Under the pieces are notes generated by a model. The model did not search any database. It was not told the origin of the DNA and saw only the letters and a list, made by a program, of their open reading frames with translations. From Blastomussa wellsi (taxonomy: Eukaryota > Cnidaria > Anthozoa > Scleractinia > Plerogyridae): a stretch of DNA of 64,000 nucleotides. Below are positions 21,857 to 29,206 of this stretch, one piece after another. Made by a program: the position numbers and the translations under genes. The stretch spans positions 6,109,066 to 6,173,065 of the forward strand of contig OX393569.1 of the NCBI GenBank assembly GCA_947652115.1, in the 5' to 3' direction. How positions within the stretch are numbered: the first letter of the stretch is position 1; every line of letters begins with the position of its first letter.

Positions 21857-22282
21857 TTAAATGAACCGGAAAGCAGCGTAGCCCAAAGCGAGCGCCCCGG
21901 CACCGACGAACAGGAGTTCACCATCTTTTTGCTGCTGGCTTGGTTGATAAAAAGCCGAAAATTTGGGCTCTTTTGGAGGAGTCATTCGCTCTTCAGGATG
22001 CGCCTGGTTATAAAGTTTGAAAGCGTAGTCAGTGTTGGTGAAGTCCTGCTTGGCGTCAGCTTTCATGCGCTCGTTTGTCTGAATCCAGTCGAGAAGTTTG
22101 TTGCGGTCGCGCACGTATTTGGCGTACGCAGCTTGATACGCCTCCATAGCTCGGTCGTGGCGCTCTTTTTCTTCAAGCGCGGCCTGTTCACCACCCCCCA
22201 AAGCTTTCGCCAGATAATTGCCACCGATAAAAGCCGCTGCGTTCAACAAAGCCCCGCCAACCATAATCGCGATACTTGCCAT
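21857..22282 (-). CDS. Small membrane protein, 141 aa
   Basis: The ATG at 22282 is chosen because TGTATAGC lies directly upstream and the N terminus MASIAIMVGGALLNAAAF then begins with a hydrophobic segment. A charged, probably helical middle follows (residues about 35-95). A second hydrophobic segment, LLFVGAGALALGYAAF, ends the protein. This two-anchor layout suggests a virion inner-membrane or membrane-associated protein, but I do not recognise a characterised family. It lies 20 bp from the integrase start, in the minus-strand cluster. Confidence 0.85.
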   Translation of the reverse strand: MASIAIMVGGALLNAAAFIGGNYLAKALGGGEQAALEEKERHDRAMEAYQAAYAKYVRDRNKLLDWIQTNERMKADAKQDFTNTDYAFKLYNQAHPEERMTPPKEPKFSAFYQPSQQQKDGELLFVGAGALALGYAAFRFI

Positions 22283-22342
22283 GCTATACAATCGGCGACA
22301 TTTTTTCAAATGATTTTTTGGGGTGTGGACCCGCAATGGGGT

Positions 22343-22358
22343 GTGGGGCTTGCCCCAC
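22343..22358. repeat. GTGGGGC palindrome, intergenic copy
   Basis: GTGGGGCTTGCCCCAC has 7-bp perfect arms around TT. It lies in the 91-bp gap between two small membrane-protein genes and is flanked by further GGGGTGTGG and CAACCCC half-sites. Confidence 0.85.
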
Positions 22359-22373
22359 AGTGCAACCCCGCTT

Positions 22374-22595
22374 TCAAAGCTGGTCCGGGAGGATTTTCTG
22401 GTCTTCCAGGTACTGCTTGAGCGCGATGCTGCCCGCCATCACACCAGTGAACATTGCGTAGTTTTCGATTGAATTTGAAGGGTCACGTGTAAAACTTTTA
22501 TCGAACGCTTTTTTGGCAGCCCATCCAATGCCAGCAGAGAGGCCAACGAGAGTTGCGGCATCCAGAACGGTTTTTACGAGCTTGTTGTCAGACAT
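22374..22595 (-). CDS. Small membrane protein, 73 aa
   Basis: The protein starts MSDNKLVKTVLDAATLVGLS, with a Gly/Ala-rich hydrophobic stretch (about 10-27) and a second one (about 46-60, YAMFTGVMAGSIAL). It is a compact, probably two-pass membrane protein of unknown role. ATACC lies nine bases before the ATG. Its neighbours are other small membrane proteins, consistent with a block of virion membrane or assembly genes. Confidence 0.8.
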   Translation of the reverse strand: MSDNKLVKTVLDAATLVGLSAGIGWAAKKAFDKSFTRDPSNSIENYAMFTGVMAGSIALKQYLEDQKILPDQL

Positions 22596-22634
22596 GTTTG
22601 GTATGAAAGAAAAAAATAAAAGTTCAAAAAGAAA

Positions 22635-22817
22635 TTAATCAAACTCATCATCTGACTCAGCATCCTCCATTTCTTGAGGTGAATCATATTCACTGAAGTT
22701 TATCTGAATGATTTTGCCAGCTGTTTGAAAAACTGTTTTGGTAAAATTGAACCACAAAAGTCCAAGTCCAAAAAGGGCAGCGTGTGTTGAAAGAATCTGG
22801 AGCAAGTCAAATTTCAT
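22635..22817 (-). CDS. Single-pass membrane protein, 60 aa
   Basis: A hydrophobic segment (HAALFGLGLLWFNFTKTVF, about 12-30) is followed by an acidic tail ending DAESDDEFD. It is a paralog of the next upstream gene (22860-23114): both share the W-[FY]-NFTK-x-VF signature at the end of the membrane segment. The tail has no PPxY motif, unlike the paralog. TATAT lies eight bases before the ATG. The function is unknown. Confidence 0.8.
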   Translation of the reverse strand: MKFDLLQILSTHAALFGLGLLWFNFTKTVFQTAGKIIQINFSEYDSPQEMEDAESDDEFD

Positions 22818-22859
22818 GTTTGCAAATATAGTGAGAAGAGAAAAAGGTTCAAAAGAAAA

Positions 22860-23114
22860 TTATTCAGACACCGCATTGCTTGGCGGTTTCTCATCTTCAT
22901 CAGCTTGTGAATCTGCATAGCTTGGCGGTTTCTCGTCAGGGTAAATTGGCAACACAGGAAATTCCTCATCTTCTTCTTCATCTTCTTCAATGAATGCTGC
23001 ATCCCAGAGAAGCAGGCTTGTATCAAAAACTGCTTTGGTAAAATTATACCACAAAAAGCTGATTGCAAAAATACCAAAGCCTGATACAGCAGCTTGGACA
23101 ATGTTAACTTTCAT
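22860..23114 (-). CDS. Single-pass membrane protein with PPSY tail
   Basis: This 84-residue protein starts at the ATG at 23114; the frame continues upstream, but TATAC is centred seven bases before this ATG. The membrane segment (about 6-27, ending FLWYNFTKAVF) is followed by a strongly acidic run (EEDEEEDEEF) and a tail with EKPPSYADS. PPSY fits the PPxY motif that binds WW domains of NEDD4-family ubiquitin ligases in many viral proteins. If the tail faces the cytoplasm, it could recruit ubiquitin ligases or ESCRT. The assignment is inference from a short motif. It is a tandem paralog of 22635-22817. Confidence 0.82.
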   Translation of the reverse strand: MKVNIVQAAVSGFGIFAISFLWYNFTKAVFDTSLLLWDAAFIEEDEEEDEEFPVLPIYPDEKPPSYADSQADEDEKPPSNAVSE

Positions 23115-23150
23115 GTTTGGTATATTGTGCAAACATCAAATTGGGCGCAT

Positions 23151-23678
23151 TTAATCCATTGGTCGAAAGTCATTTCTTGATGGCTGCGTCGCCGCCCTGG
23201 GGTGTGGGGCTTGCTCTACTGCAGGTGCTGGCGTCGCCTCCACAGGGTGTTGGGCTTGCCCCACTGCAGGTTCCTGTGTGGGCCGCACTGCGCTTGCCCC
23301 ACTGAAAAGGCGCTGGATGTCTTCACGCTTGACATAAGTCGTGAAAAGCGCGACGCCAATTCCGGCGAGTGTGAGCCATTCGTTTGTGCTGAGACCGGTT
23401 TTTGCGGGGTGTGGGGCTTGCCGCACGGTGGGCTCCGGCATCGCCTCTATGGGGTGTTGAGCTTGCGCATTCTCAATTGCTGCAAGTTTGCCATTCGCCG
23501 TATCAAGGGCTTTTTTCTGTGCTTCGCGGGCCTGCCGAGTTTTTTCAGCAGTCGCTTTGCCCGCAGCCACTCGATTGGGATTTTTGGCGGGCTTTGTTGG
23601 CAGAGTTTGTGAAGTTACTTGGCTTTCCTGTGGTGCAAGGTTTGCTTGAGGGGCAACGGTCGGTTGTTCTTCAGCCAT
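23151..23678 (-). CDS. Ala/Lys-rich protein with TM, repeat-expanded
   Basis: This 175-residue protein has its ATG at 23678, preceded by CAATATACC. The N-terminal 75 residues are Ala/Lys/Gln rich and probably helical (VAAGKATAEKTRQAREAQKK). A hydrophobic segment, EWLTLAGIGVALFTTYV, lies near 99-115. Two low-complexity parts carry a repeated peptide of the type QAxHPxxAxP. Each repeat is encoded by a copy of the GTGGGGCTTGCCCCAC palindrome family (23196-23302 and 23404-23470). The palindromes have therefore expanded inside a coding sequence without breaking the frame. The function is unknown. Confidence 0.8.
   Translation of the reverse strand: MAEEQPTVAPQANLAPQESQVTSQTLPTKPAKNPNRVAAGKATAEKTRQAREAQKKALDTANGKLAAIENAQAQHPIEAMPEPTVRQAPHPAKTGLSTNEWLTLAGIGVALFTTYVKREDIQRLFSGASAVRPTQEPAVGQAQHPVEATPAPAVEQAPHPRAATQPSRNDFRPMD
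23196..23302. repeat. Palindrome cluster in 175-aa gene, C-terminal
   Basis: Three or four degenerate copies of GTGGGGCTTGCCCCAC are present: 23203-23218, 23249-23264 and a partial at 23291-23302. They are separated by CTGCAGGTGCTGGCGTCGCC-like spacers and all lie in frame. Confidence 0.75.
23404..23470. repeat. Palindrome cluster in 175-aa gene, middle
   Basis: GTGGGGCTTGCCGCAC (23411-23426) and a decayed copy GTTGAGCTTGCGCA (about 23455-23468) are joined by a GGCTCCGGCATCGCC spacer, which resembles the spacer in the other cluster. Confidence 0.7.
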
Positions 23679-23718
23679 GGTATATTGAAACAAATATATA
23701 TTTAATTTGTGAGGAATT

Positions 23719-24306
23719 TTATTCAGCTGTTGGTGAGGAATGTTCAGCAGTTGGTGAGGAAAGCTGAGCAATTTCAATCGTTTGCGCTTCGTGCTTGAAA
23801 GAATCATAATCAATGTGTTTTGCAGTGATCATCGCCGCGTTGGCCACAGCGACACCACGGCCGCAAGTCAAAGCTGTGCTGCCGGCCATGTTGGAGAGCT
23901 GATTGTTGATGATCCAGTCGTTTTTTATTTCTTTTTGATAAGCGTCGATGTCTTTGATTTTGACGACCATTCCGACCGCTTTGGTTAAAATAAAAAGGAA
24001 GCCGTCGAGCAAACTGTCCGTTGTCTTGGAGCCCACATACGCATGGTAGCGTTTGATGTATTTCTCAACATCTTTGTCAGAGAGGCGCTTCACATCTTCG
24101 TGTGAAAGCCGCACCCCGATGGCTTCTTTTGATTTTCCTGTCGACACAAGCACGGCCAGCTGCTCGCGAAGCGCGGGGATATCGGGCTGCGTTGAAACAA
24201 CTGCGGGGAAATTGCTGGCCGGCGCGCTCGTTGGCTCAGCTTCAAGCAAGTCCGAAATGTTGGCCAAGATTTGTTCATCAATTTCGAGTGTTGATGGGTT
24301 CGCCAT
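23719..24306 (-). CDS. Conserved-looking hypothetical protein, 195 aa
   Basis: The ATG at 24306 is preceded by TATAC five bases upstream. The N terminus is Ser/Ala/Pro rich. A charged helical middle (SHEDVKRLSDKDVEKYIKRY) leads to a Gly/Ala-rich, moderately hydrophobic region (SNMAGSTALTCGRGVAVANA). The C terminus carries a duplicated SSPTAEHSSPTAE, so the last codons have a small tandem duplication. I do not recognise a catalytic motif. It is not an Ulp1-type protease: no ordered His-Asp-Cys triad is apparent. It lies between the packaging ATPase and the small membrane proteins, so a virion-assembly role is possible. Confidence 0.8.
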   Translation of the reverse strand: MANPSTLEIDEQILANISDLLEAEPTSAPASNFPAVVSTQPDIPALREQLAVLVSTGKSKEAIGVRLSHEDVKRLSDKDVEKYIKRYHAYVGSKTTDSLLDGFLFILTKAVGMVVKIKDIDAYQKEIKNDWIINNQLSNMAGSTALTCGRGVAVANAAMITAKHIDYDSFKHEAQTIEIAQLSSPTAEHSSPTAE

Positions 24307-24328
24307 TTTGTGTATAAGCTGTGAATTT

Positions 24329-24501
24329 TTAATTGAGCTTGAATTTTATTCCGAAGGGGTGCCGAAGTGCTGCGAAACCCCGCACCCCAAAAAAAACTTT
24401 TCCCGCAAGCGCAACAGCGGCGCCTTCGTTTGGCACACGCTGTTGGGGCTTGCCCCACATTAATTGAGCTTGAATTTTATTCCGAACGGGTGCCGAAGTG
24501 C
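24329..24501. repeat. 42-bp duplication of ATPase gene end
   Basis: 24329-24370 repeats 24460-24501 with one mismatch in 42 bases. The second copy holds the stop and last codons of the ATPase gene; the first is non-coding. The 89 bases between them contain a complete TGGGGCTTGCCCCA palindrome (24444-24457) and a half-palindrome with GCACCCC (24382-24388). The arrangement looks like a duplication made when a palindrome inserted or recombined. Confidence 0.85.
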
Positions 24502-25062
24502 GAACACAAGGCGCGAGAACTTATTTTTTTTCAACCTCGAAATGAGGTCTTTGTACTCATCTTGAGAAAGTTCGCCGGCATAATCTTCAAAAACCGCTTT
24601 CGTTGTCTTCCACGAGGGTGTGTAAAAAAGCACAAGCGCCGCAACGTTTTCGCGGAAAGAGGCTGTGATGCTGGTCAGCTTTTGGGTAAGCACCCACACG
24701 CTGAGTCCTGTGTGGCGGGCGCTGAACGCGAGATTGACCAGCTGGCCTGTGCGCTTTTTCACATCTTTCGAGGCCGCGCAGTCATCGAGGATAATGAGCG
24801 CGTTTTCGCCCTCCAATTCAACACAAACCACCTTCAGCCAGGCTTCCACCAAATGCTGTTCACAAATGATAACTTTGAAACGCGGGTCCGCCAAAGCGAA
24901 GTGATGAAAAGTCCTGTTGTGAGCGAATGTCGGGCATATGAGCGTGATGTAGTCGAACTTGCCGTGGAAAGGGCCACGGAGCTGATCCACCACAAACTTT
25001 GATTTGCCTGAATTCGTCGGCCCAACGATGAGAGCGTTGAACGGGATGTTGTTTGGGTCCAT
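24460..25062 (-). CDS. A32/FtsK-like DNA packaging ATPase
   Basis: This 200-residue P-loop ATPase is predicted to pump element DNA into capsids. Walker A is GPTNSGKS (residues 14-21) and Walker B is NALIILDDCA (about 87-96), with two consecutive aspartates. A polar VLTQKLTS stretch (about 124-131) fits the sensor region of HerA/FtsK-type viral packaging enzymes. The size matches the short Polinton and adenovirus-like ATPases. It starts 12 bp after the capsid gene stop, with TATATA directly abutting the ATG. The enzyme is predicted intact. Confidence 0.92.
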   Translation of the reverse strand: MDPNNIPFNALIVGPTNSGKSKFVVDQLRGPFHGKFDYITLICPTFAHNRTFHHFALADPRFKVIICEQHLVEAWLKVVCVELEGENALIILDDCAASKDVKKRTGQLVNLAFSARHTGLSVWVLTQKLTSITASFRENVAALVLFYTPSWKTTKAVFEDYAGELSQDEYKDLISRLKKNKFSRLVFALRHPFGIKFKLN

Positions 25063-25074
25063 TATATATCAGCC

Positions 25075-26364
25075 TCAGTATGCCAAAGTTTTAAATTGCT
25101 GATTTTGAATGTCTATTTGCGCGTCCGCGATTGCAAAGATGTGACATTTCACAACGCCTGTGCCAATGAGGTCCCGCTCGATTTCAAGCTGGACTCCATG
25201 TGTTGTGTTAACAAGCCGCGCGCCATTTCCATGCAGTGATGGATCCACCGATGTGCGCAAATCAATCAGAAGCCCGAACCTGTCTTCGGTGAAAAACTTT
25301 TCCGGATTCATGTGCTTTGTTTTTTGGGCTTTCTTTCCGAAAAAGCGGTCAACTTCGGCCCAAGTATCCGTGATTCCGAGGCCGTTGTTGAAGAGCTTGT
25401 TGGTTGAGCCGTTCACCGTGACAACGACTTTCTTCAGGGACGGGTTAATGTACTTTTCTGAATCCCGGGCTCCTGCAACGTAAGGCTGAACGAAAAGGAG
25501 AAGAAGGCCTTTCAGGGACCTTCTTTGGGCGTTAAATTTGATGGTCAGGCTTGCGTCAGCTTCTTTTTTGAAAGTGACCACCTCGGGGCGCACCACATGG
25601 TCGTATTTGAACCCCTTTCCATCGGTGTAAACGCTGCGAGCCTCGCCCGCCAAGCTATTGCTTCTGATTGTTTCAAACTCGAGCTGGAGGTTTGTCAGCT
25701 TGTATTTCAGTTTATCCGGGTCCGAGCCTTTGACAACCTGCGAGGCCGGCGCAAGCTTCAGCTGAAACTGGAGATCGTGGTGGAGCGCTTGGGGGTAAAA
25801 GACGCCGTGGTCGGTCAGCATTGGGTGGTCCAGGCGGATCCGGTATTTTTTCCCGTAAACCTTTTCCAGCGCGTTTTCTTTGTCAACACTCGAGGTTTTC
25901 TTGTCTCCCGAGTCTGAGCGGATCTTGCAGAGGTCCTCAGACTGGATGCCCTCGAGCAGCATGTCGTCCCGCTCCTCTTGCGAGAGAAAAAGGTCCTCCC
26001 AGATCTTGTAGATGTCATATCCATCTGTGTCCTGCAGTGTTTCCGCGCCGAACTTCACAACCAGTTTTTCGACCAGGGCGCGGGTGACGTTTTGAACGAG
26101 GAAGTTGTCGGCATCCCCTCCCGCCAAGTCGATTTTGAAGACCAGTGCGAACGTGCCAGGCACGAGAACCTCGTTCTGGTCCAGCTTGGGCACGTAAACA
26201 TATAAGGTCTCCCCGGGGTTGGCTTCGCTTTTTGAAAAAGTGATGCGATTGACCACGCGCTCGGCTTTCATCGCGGGGCCAGTTTTTTCGCTGTGCTCTG
26301 GATGAAGGTTTGTTTGCACCGCTCGTTCCTTACTTTTTTCGTCAACTTCTGTTTGCATAAACAT
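25075..26364 (-). CDS. Probable double jelly-roll major capsid protein
   Basis: This 429-residue protein is rich in alternating beta-type segments (LVKKVVVTVNGS, LTIKFNAQRRSLKGLLLLF) and ends with a short beta strand and an aromatic tail (DIQNQQFKTLAY). Position, size and company (next to the packaging ATPase, in an element with PolB and integrase) fit the Polinton/adenovirus-like hexon. I cannot align it without a search, so the fold assignment is an inference. The first 35 residues are charged and may be an arm. Its start is 60 bp from the divergent 395-aa gene, and AATACC directly precedes the ATG. Confidence 0.8.
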   Translation of the reverse strand: MFMQTEVDEKSKERAVQTNLHPEHSEKTGPAMKAERVVNRITFSKSEANPGETLYVYVPKLDQNEVLVPGTFALVFKIDLAGGDADNFLVQNVTRALVEKLVVKFGAETLQDTDGYDIYKIWEDLFLSQEERDDMLLEGIQSEDLCKIRSDSGDKKTSSVDKENALEKVYGKKYRIRLDHPMLTDHGVFYPQALHHDLQFQLKLAPASQVVKGSDPDKLKYKLTNLQLEFETIRSNSLAGEARSVYTDGKGFKYDHVVRPEVVTFKKEADASLTIKFNAQRRSLKGLLLLFVQPYVAGARDSEKYINPSLKKVVVTVNGSTNKLFNNGLGITDTWAEVDRFFGKKAQKTKHMNPEKFFTEDRFGLLIDLRTSVDPSLHGNGARLVNTTHGVQLEIERDLIGTGVVKCHIFAIADAQIDIQNQQFKTLAY

Positions 26365-26423
26365 GGTATTGAAAGGTGTACATTTTTATTTAAATTGAAA
26401 ATAAATAGAAAATATATTTCGCA
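26365..26423. promoter_or_regulatory. Divergent promoter, capsid and 395-aa genes
   Basis: This 59-bp AT-rich spacer lies between two divergent ATGs. It contains ATTTAAATTG and AATATATTTCG toward the plus-strand gene and CAATACC toward the capsid gene. It must drive both genes unless transcripts start elsewhere. Confidence 0.6.
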
Positions 26424-27611
26424 ATGGCAACGTGGGAAGAAGACCCTCTTTTGGAACCTGATGATGATGATGACGACGATGATGAGAAAGAGGAACAGCC
26501 TGATCCTGACGACGGGGAATCCGGTTTGCCTGAAGAACAAGAAATGAGAGATCGCCTGAAACGTCTGAGGGAAAGGTCAGAGAGTTCTTCCACTGCAGAA
26601 ACCTCTTTTATCGAAAATCTGCCTGTTCCTCCAAAAAACGATTCGACAACAACCAAGGTTGCTGATGATGTTCTTAAAAAAGAGTTTCCATTTGCAAAGT
26701 TGGAAAATCTTAATGTCCGATTTGACAACAATAGGGTGAAAGTCGGTTTATTAAAAGCCACCAAACAAGGTGTGAAAACAAAAACATATTTTTTAACAAC
26801 AAGAGACACAAAAACGAATAAATTCCGGATAAATCCTGCACTTCCAAAAGAAATAACTCGTGAACTTGGGAAAAGTCGAAGAGAAACAATCGATGAAAAA
26901 ATGGGAACACTATCACAAGACATTAATGAAAATAAAACATTAGCAGACGATGAAAAGCAAAACCCAACAGAAAGAGAAAAAGCCCGAGAAAGAGCAAAAA
27001 GACAAATTGCAGAACGGACTGATCTCCAGCGAGAACTTGGACGGTTGGAAAACAATGATTACGAGTCGATTGATTTTGAATCGATCCCCCTTCAAGAATT
27101 TGAAAAAAATGAAGAACAAAGGGCAGAAAGAGAAAAAGAAATACAACAAGAAAAAGAAAAGCAAAAAGAAATCGTAAATGATGAAAATGCCCCGTCTGAT
27201 GAAAGAGAGCACGCCCGTGAAAACGTTGAGCGGCTCGAGAATGAAGAAAATCAAATCGAGGCTGAAAGAGAAAGTGATCTTGAAAGGCTTTCTTTCCGTG
27301 AAAGAGTCAGAGAAAAAATAAAAAATATCTTCAAAAAATACGGTTTCACGGTGACAGCGATCGCTATTGCCGCCGGTATTCTCATCATCGAAATCGTTAA
27401 GCTTTTCACGAAACCCGTTGTCAATGCTGTGAAATCATTCGGCAAAGCTTTGGGAAACGGGCTTAAAGATCTCGGCAAAAAAATATTGTCCGTCCTTCCG
27501 GGTCTCCTTGGCACAATTGCTTCTTTTCTTTTCAAAGTTGCCGGTGAGGCCATCGGTTTTCTGGCAAAGCACGCCTGGCTTGTGATTTTGGCTGTTGTCG
27601 CCTTTTTCTGA
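26424..27611 (+). CDS. Acidic coiled-coil protein with membrane tail
   Basis: This is a 395-residue protein. The N terminus is extremely acidic (a run of Asp near residues 13-20). A small globular part (about 60-160, with KVGLLKATKQGVKTKTYFL) precedes a long charged coiled coil rich in Glu/Arg/Lys/Gln (about 160-300). The C-terminal 90 residues carry at least two hydrophobic segments (FTVTAIAIAAGILIIEIV and HAWLVILAVVAFF), flanking a Gly/Lys amphipathic stretch. The protein is probably anchored by its C terminus. It could be a virion membrane or fusion-like protein, but no signal peptide or cleavage site is evident and I assign no function. It ends 31 bp from the convergent 506-aa gene. Confidence 0.85.
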   Translation: MATWEEDPLLEPDDDDDDDDEKEEQPDPDDGESGLPEEQEMRDRLKRLRERSESSSTAETSFIENLPVPPKNDSTTTKVADDVLKKEFPFAKLENLNVRFDNNRVKVGLLKATKQGVKTKTYFLTTRDTKTNKFRINPALPKEITRELGKSRRETIDEKMGTLSQDINENKTLADDEKQNPTEREKARERAKRQIAERTDLQRELGRLENNDYESIDFESIPLQEFEKNEEQRAEREKEIQQEKEKQKEIVNDENAPSDEREHARENVERLENEENQIEAERESDLERLSFRERVREKIKNIFKKYGFTVTAIAIAAGILIIEIVKLFTKPVVNAVKSFGKALGNGLKDLGKKILSVLPGLLGTIASFLFKVAGEAIGFLAKHAWLVILAVVAFF

Positions 27612-27642
27612 TTGAGCGCTTGACCAAAAAACAGCGTTAACT

Positions 27643-29163
27643 TCATCGGAATGCCAAAAGCGCCAAACCCGCAAGTGCGACCACGCCAACTATCAGAGCC
27701 GTTTTGTTCGTGTCATGAGCCTCACTGTCCGTGCTGGCTGTTTCAACCGTTTGTGCGCGGGGTTCACCCCGCACCCCTAAATTAGTTGCAGGTGTTTTGT
27801 CAGAAGGCTCCAGATCTTTTTTGCTTTCAGCTGTGGCCGCTTTGTGAATTGGGTTCGAAGGGTGGCTGTTTGGCGGGTTGTATTTTGGTTTCTCTCCCTC
27901 CATTGGCTGAAGGGCCACTTTTTTTCTGTCCTTGTTGACCTGGTTGTTTATACCAAGTTTCATCCCCGCCACAGCCTGTTTGAGGTGGTTGTTGTAGCCC
28001 ACAACGCTTTCTGTGTTGATCACCATGTTGCCTGGCATCAGCCATGCGCCCGGGCACACAGCAAGGTTCAGCCTGACTTTCGCCTCATCAATAGCGAGTT
28101 GGTATCTTTGAACAGACACGGCCAAATCTTTCAGTATCACCGCGTCTTCAACCAGTGAAAGAAACTCGCTTTGAACCTCACGCGCGCGGCCTCCTTCGCC
28201 CTGGATGCTGCTTCTTTGGTTCACTTGGGCACCGAGAATGCAGTACACGAAAGCCTCTATCGACTGGTTTATTCTGGACAAGCCAGCGGGTGTCAGCCCT
28301 TCGACATTGTTCGGACAAAACCAGTCGAATTGGCTCCAGGCAGCGTCTGTTGAGTGGCGTTTATAATGTGGCCCGCCTGCCCAATTATGAAAAGTCCCGC
28401 TGCCGGGCGTGAAGCGGAAGTCACTCGAAACCTCGATCCCAAATTCATGGCAAATCCTTTCGTACGAAGCGACATCATAAGGATTGCTTCTAAGGGTGAA
28501 TGCCGGATCACCGGGCAACGCGAATTTGTTTTGTGGACCCCCGAGCTGGTACAAAATGCGTCTGACCGTGAAGTACACGTGGAAAACAAAAAATGCCCTG
28601 ACCTGCGGTGGCAAATCCAGAGTCGTGTGAGCGTCATCAAAAATATCCCGTGAAATTCCGCTGCCTGTGGTCGCGCACCAGGTGGCAAAATTCAGTTGCT
28701 GTGGCCAATATTTCATATCAGGCCCTCCCAGCCAGTGCCTTACCTCGTCAGCGCCATCCTTTCCGGGCGATTCGTCAAGAGGGAGCTTTGTTTTTTGAAA
28801 TACCTCCCTGAACCGCGTTGTAAAAAACCAATCCGGTGTGACGTATATCTTCACGTCATTGTTGAAGATTTTCTTCAAACTTGGCGCCGCTTCGTGGAAT
28901 GGCACCGCTGGAATTGGCAAGTCTTCTTTTTCGCCGATTTGCGTCAGCTGTTTTGGAAAACCGCCGATATATTCCACAACAGGTTTTTTCTTCACAACAG
29001 GTGTTTTTTCCACTTCTTGGGTGTGTGGTTTGCTGACCGGTGCTTTCTTCACATCTTGGCTGGGTTTGCTGTCTGATTCGCCATGACTTTCTTTTGCTTT
29101 TTTCATACTTTTTCTGTTCAACCATTTTGTAAAGTCATCATGTGGACTGTACTCTCCTTGCAT
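27643..29163 (-). CDS. Large unknown virion-type protein, 506 aa
   Basis: Residues 1-75 are Lys/Ser/Pro rich and disordered. Residues about 75-390 form a folded domain rich in Trp and aromatic residues (TPDWFFTTRF, HWLGGPDMKYWPQQLNFATW), with a helical second half. A Lys/Pro/Ser-rich linker follows, then a single C-terminal membrane segment (ALIVGVVALAGLALLAF). I do not recognise the family. As the second-largest protein after PolB in the element, it may be a structural protein. The GCGGGGTTCACCCCGC palindrome lies in frame within the linker (encoding GVRGEPRAQ). Confidence 0.82.
   Translation of the reverse strand: MQGEYSPHDDFTKWLNRKSMKKAKESHGESDSKPSQDVKKAPVSKPHTQEVEKTPVVKKKPVVEYIGGFPKQLTQIGEKEDLPIPAVPFHEAAPSLKKIFNNDVKIYVTPDWFFTTRFREVFQKTKLPLDESPGKDGADEVRHWLGGPDMKYWPQQLNFATWCATTGSGISRDIFDDAHTTLDLPPQVRAFFVFHVYFTVRRILYQLGGPQNKFALPGDPAFTLRSNPYDVASYERICHEFGIEVSSDFRFTPGSGTFHNWAGGPHYKRHSTDAAWSQFDWFCPNNVEGLTPAGLSRINQSIEAFVYCILGAQVNQRSSIQGEGGRAREVQSEFLSLVEDAVILKDLAVSVQRYQLAIDEAKVRLNLAVCPGAWLMPGNMVINTESVVGYNNHLKQAVAGMKLGINNQVNKDRKKVALQPMEGEKPKYNPPNSHPSNPIHKAATAESKKDLEPSDKTPATNLGVRGEPRAQTVETASTDSEAHDTNKTALIVGVVALAGLALLAFR
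27757..27772. repeat. GC palindrome inside 506-aa gene
   Basis: GCGGGGTTCACCCCGC has perfect 6-bp arms and is extended by TGC and ACCCC on its sides. It is the same type as the one in polB. Confidence 0.75.
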
Positions 29164-29206
29164 TGCTGCTATTTAAACTTTTTATTTTTGTTTAAAATAG
29201 AAAATA
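29164..29206. promoter_or_regulatory. Divergent promoter, 506-aa and capsid-like genes
   Basis: This 43-bp spacer, almost entirely A/T (ATTTAAACTTTTTATT, GTTTAAAATAGAAAATA), separates two divergent ATGs. Its arrangement resembles the 26365-26423 spacer. Confidence 0.6.

Noticed and set aside
23719..24306. 195-aa protein as the missing Ulp1/adenain protease
   Set aside because: It has one central Cys but no ordered His and acidic partner with the usual flanking motifs.
24367..25002. 211-codon plus-strand ORF opposite the ATPase
   Set aside because: It is an antisense shadow of the ATPase and also reads through the duplicated 3' segment.
26390..27055. 221-codon minus-strand ORF opposite the acidic protein
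   Set aside because: The Ser-rich translation is the complement of the Asp/Glu-rich coding strand, so it is a shadow.
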